This document shows positions 24,225-25,744 of a stretch of 25,744 nt of DNA, piece by piece. This stretch comes from JBBDRW01 sp040905265 (GTDB lineage: Bacteria; Bacteroidota; Rhodothermia; Balneolales; Balneolaceae): positions 1 to 25,744 of the forward strand of contig JBBDRW010000129.1 in the NCBI GenBank assembly GCA_040905265.1, in the 5' to 3' direction. The notes under the pieces were generated by a model. The model made no database searches, had not been told where the DNA came from, and was given only the letters and a program-made list of their open reading frames with translations. Position 1 is the first letter of the stretch. The number at the start of each line of letters is the position of its first letter. Position numbers and translations under genes: made by a program.

Positions 24225-24442
24225 ATTATCCACCACCTTTTAATTCGTGATATAACGTTTACCGTTCAGAAGCATATAATATCAACAGCATCCTACTCAC
24301 CGATATACGTTTCTGATTTAGTTTCAAAGTTGGTAGTCCAACAGCCGAAGCAGTAGGCCGCTATTCGACTACATTAGACCAAATGATTCAGTACCATTCT
24401 ACGACTGCATATGGATTTTACGACACACTGTTTGAAACACGA

Positions 24443-24757
24443 TTAAAATATAATCTCTGCTATTGTATAAGCCGCATAATAGAGCAGAACTGTTATGAAA
24501 CTGAACCCCAGAGAAAACAGTGTATGCTCCCAAAATGATTTTTGAGGCCTGCCTCTCTTTGATACAGACCAGCCAAATGCAATAACAGACAGGATACCAA
24601 ACACACCGGTAGTGGTAAGCGAATAGATCTTGAATTCAACCAACACAACTGACTGGTCAACGATAAAGAGTATCCACATCATTGAAAAAAACACTACGCT
24701 TAGCCAGAAAATGACTTGCTCAGATTTTATAGAGTCGTTTGACAGTATCTCGTTCAT
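24443..24757 (-). CDS. Small three-helix membrane protein in bacteriocin-like cluster
   Basis: This 104-residue protein has a strong ribosome site (AAAGGAGGT, seven bases before ATG 24757). Three hydrophobic helices are visible: QVIFWLSVVFFSMMWILFIV, IYSLTTTGVFGILSVIAFGW and LFSLGFSFITVLLYYAAYTI. A cytoplasmic basic loop SKRGRPQKSFWEH lies between the second and third. It is not a recognised family. It is the first gene after the bacteriocin-like precursor, separated from it by a strong hairpin, which is the usual place for an immunity gene. The 24225-24442 gap beyond it shows no gene I can support. Confidence 0.65.
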   Translation of the reverse strand: MNEILSNDSIKSEQVIFWLSVVFFSMMWILFIVDQSVVLVEFKIYSLTTTGVFGILSVIAFGWSVSKRGRPQKSFWEHTLFSLGFSFITVLLYYAAYTIAEIIF

Positions 24758-24794
24758 AACTTCGACCTCCTTTATAGATATTCATTCGTATTAA

Positions 24795-24833
24795 AGGTTT
24801 ACTGAATATGAATATCTCATATTCAGTAAACCT
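24795..24833 (-). terminator. Perfect 17-bp hairpin after the bacteriocin-like gene
   Basis: AGGTTTACTGAATATGA (24795-24811) and its exact complement (24817-24833) enclose a five-base loop. The structure lies 22 bp after the precursor stop and before the ribosome site of the next small gene. It is likely a terminator or mRNA-stabilising hairpin that lets the peptide gene be expressed far above the genes downstream. No long T-run follows on either strand. Confidence 0.55.
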
Positions 24834-24839
24834 AATTCA

Positions 24840-24856
24840 TGGTTTTATTTCCGGAT
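24840..24856 (-). repeat. 17-nt motif after the precursor stop (copy 1)
   Basis: On the minus strand ATCCGGAAATAAAACCA begins within the stop codon of the bacteriocin-like gene. It matches copy 2 at 25402-25418 at 16 of 17 positions. Confidence 0.6.
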
Positions 24857-25071
24857 TAACTTAAGAGATAGCATGTGCCACCAGCCAAAGCACCACCGAT
24901 GACTCCTACTGCTAAACCTTTAAGGCCAAGACGCCATCCAAATTTAGCACCGTTTGCTATACCACCACCTACTGCAGCAGCCCAACCGGTACCTACGGCA
25001 CCACCTGTAATAGCTGCGCAAACATCCCCACCTTCCACCTGTTCCATTTGTTCTAGATTCAATGTTTTCAT
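24856..25071 (-). CDS. Double-glycine-leader bacteriocin-like peptide precursor
   Basis: This encodes 71 residues with AGAGGA five bases before the ATG. Residues 1-15 (MKTLNLEQMEQVEGG) are a classic double-glycine leader: hydrophobic positions at Leu4, Leu6, Met9 and Val12 relative to Gly-Gly, as recognised by C39-peptidase ABC exporters. The 56-residue core begins DVCAAITGGAVGTGW and ends GGALAGGTCYLLS. It is Gly/Ala-rich with GxxxG-type spacing and has only two cysteines (Cys18 and Cys67), near the two ends, which could form one disulphide closing the peptide into a loop. This is the pattern of class II bacteriocins, though I do not recognise a named member. An ABC transporter gene lies upstream on the same strand and small membrane proteins lie downstream. 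Confidence 0.8.
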   Translation of the reverse strand: MKTLNLEQMEQVEGGDVCAAITGGAVGTGWAAAVGGGIANGAKFGWRLGLKGLAVGVIGGALAGGTCYLLS

Positions 25072-25145
25072 ATCAATCCTCTTGATTAAATTGACGTTTG
25101 AAGTTCATCCATCAAATGATTTGACGAATATTCACTACTAATAAA

Positions 25146-25175
25146 GTAAAGTAAATTCATACTCGCAATTTCAAA
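25146..25175 (-). promoter_or_regulatory. Possible Bacteroidota-type promoter for the bacteriocin-like gene
   Basis: On the minus strand TTTG (25175-25172) is followed after 18 bases by TACTTTAC (25153-25146), near the Bacteroidota -33 TTTG and -7 TAnnTTTG consensus but lacking the final G. It would start transcription about 70 bp before the precursor ATG. Weak evidence. Confidence 0.3.
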
Positions 25176-25247
25176 TACCGAACGAATTGTGTTAATTGTG
25201 AACATTTCTTTAAGTAGACCGACTGATATAAGGTGGAGCCTTAATTA

Positions 25248-25392
25248 TGCAGATTCGACCCACACATACTGAAAACGATTATCAAAAAGCATTAGATCGC
25301 AACGATCGCTTTCACTTCGCCAAATTAAAATTTTGTATAAAAAACTAGGCATCCCGGATGAAGTTTTAATTCAGGAACCAGAACCTGGATGA
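25248..25392 (+). pseudogene. Internally deleted HigA-type antitoxin remnant
   Basis: A start with ribosome site AGGTGGAG encodes RPTHTENDYQKALDR, the standard opening of HigA/Xre antitoxins of type II toxin-antitoxin systems, which are normally about 110-130 residues. After 28 codons the frame runs into unrelated codons and a stop. In another frame, immediately after, the sequence reads LYKKLGIPDEVLIQ and then EPEPG and a stop, the usual HigA C-terminus. So roughly 70 central codons, including the HTH, are missing and the two ends are joined out of frame. No toxin gene is visible next to it. It lies on the strand opposite to the bacteriocin-like genes, between exporter and precursor. Confidence 0.65.
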
Positions 25393-25401
25393 TCACGCGG
25401 T

Positions 25402-25418
25402 TGGCTTTATTTCCGGAT
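25402..25418 (-). repeat. 17-nt motif after the ABC transporter stop (copy 2)
   Basis: On the minus strand ATCCGGAAATAAAGCCA lies three bases after the transporter stop. It pairs with copy 1 and brackets the segment carrying the precursor gene and the antitoxin remnant. Confidence 0.6.
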
Positions 25419-25421
25419 AAA

Positions 25422-25744
25422 TTATGCCTCCACCGCCAAATCCCTGAACGCACCGGCATACCGGTTCTCTCTCGCGATCAACTCTTCATGCGATCCGGAA
25501 TCCTGAATCGTGCCATCCCTTAGCAGGTAGATCTTGTCGGTCTGCCTGGCAAGAGTGATCCGGTGAGTCACCAGTAGAAGCCCGATCCGGTTTCTGACTG
25601 CAATTTGCTTAAGGATCTCAAGCGCCCTCTTTTCTGTGTCAAAATCCATAGCAGACGTGGACTCATCCAGCACCAGGAAACAGGGCTTTTTGTAGAGAGC
25701 TCGTGCGATGGCGACCAGCTGTTTCTGTCCACCGGAAAGATTCC
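25422..25744 (-). CDS. ABC transporter ATP-binding domain, probable bacteriocin exporter (partial)
   Basis: The window holds the last 107 codons. Visible are the ABC signature LSGGQKQL, Walker B FLVLDES with catalytic Glu, the D-loop SAMD, the H-loop in LLLVTHR and the end GSHEELIARENRYAGAF then RDLAVEA. SAMD in the D-loop and the LLVTHRI...DKIYLL segment resemble peptide exporters of the peptidase-containing (C39) type in Bacteroidota, but the membrane and peptidase domains lie outside the window, so this is inferred from context. Its neighbour on the same strand is the double-glycine precursor, which such an exporter would cleave and secrete. Twenty bases after the stop is a 17-nt motif also found after the precursor stop. 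Confidence 0.8.
   Translation of the reverse strand, partial: NLSGGQKQLVAIARALYKKPCFLVLDESTSAMDFDTEKRALEILKQIAVRNRIGLLLVTHRITLARQTDKIYLLRDGTIQDSGSHEELIARENRYAGAFRDLAVEA

Noticed and set aside
24317..24538. Plus-strand open frame of 73 codons reading SPTAEAVGRYSTTLDQMIQY
   Set aside because: It has no start at its head, overlaps the small membrane gene at 24443 in antisense, and the faint similarity to known surface proteins could not be supported.

Overview
The window reads as a chromosomal segment from a Bacteroidota-related bacterium, most likely of the Balneolota/Rhodothermota group (inference). The evidence is a type IX secretion (T9SS) sorting domain with the NYPNPF motif, a choice-of-anchor B/LVIVD protein, a Bacteroidota-type 6-bladed propeller lipoprotein, a DUF4199 protein, an AraC-type regulator start with an N-terminal membrane segment, many secreted lipoproteins and few strong Shine-Dalgarno sites. 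No rRNA, tRNA or CRISPR array was seen.

Left part (1-5290): the N-terminal end of a probable membrane-linked regulator on the minus strand, a decayed VOC/glyoxalase start, an MDR oxidoreductase, a 6-bladed propeller lipoprotein, a glycine-zipper OmpA lipoprotein, a 51-aa lmo0937-type membrane protein and a secreted alpha/beta hydrolase on the minus strand.

Centre (5646-15045): a plus-strand run of secreted proteins, namely an FG-GAP plus choice-of-anchor B protein, a YVTN/YncE-like propeller, an FG-GAP/VCBS lipoprotein that starts one base after the previous stop, and a GH10 endo-xylanase lipoprotein. Convergent to it on the minus strand are a His/Met-rich outer-membrane barrel protein and a small Cys/His-rich protein that look like a copper-linked pair, then a CE1-type esterase. 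GH10 and CE1 together suggest xylan breakdown. An orphan T9SS C-terminal fragment lies between the xylanase and the barrel gene.

Giant gene (15343-21135, minus): a 1930-residue surface protein with three tandem right-handed beta-helix modules, two Ig-like domains, a fibronectin III domain, four helical ~70-residue repeats and a T9SS sorting domain. It starts at TTG behind a strong ribosome binding site. Two operator-like palindromic repeats lie upstream, 115 bp apart.

Right part (21452-25744): a DUF1579-like secreted protein, a VOC-DUF4199 gene pair, a small lipoprotein closed by a 148-bp nested palindrome that looks like a MITE/REP element, and then an A+T-rich accessory block. That block carries the end of a peptide-exporting ABC transporter, a double-glycine-leader bacteriocin-like precursor with two cysteines, and three very small membrane proteins that may give immunity. 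A deletion remnant of a HigA antitoxin lies between transporter and precursor. This bacteriocin-like cassette is the most novel-looking part of the window.
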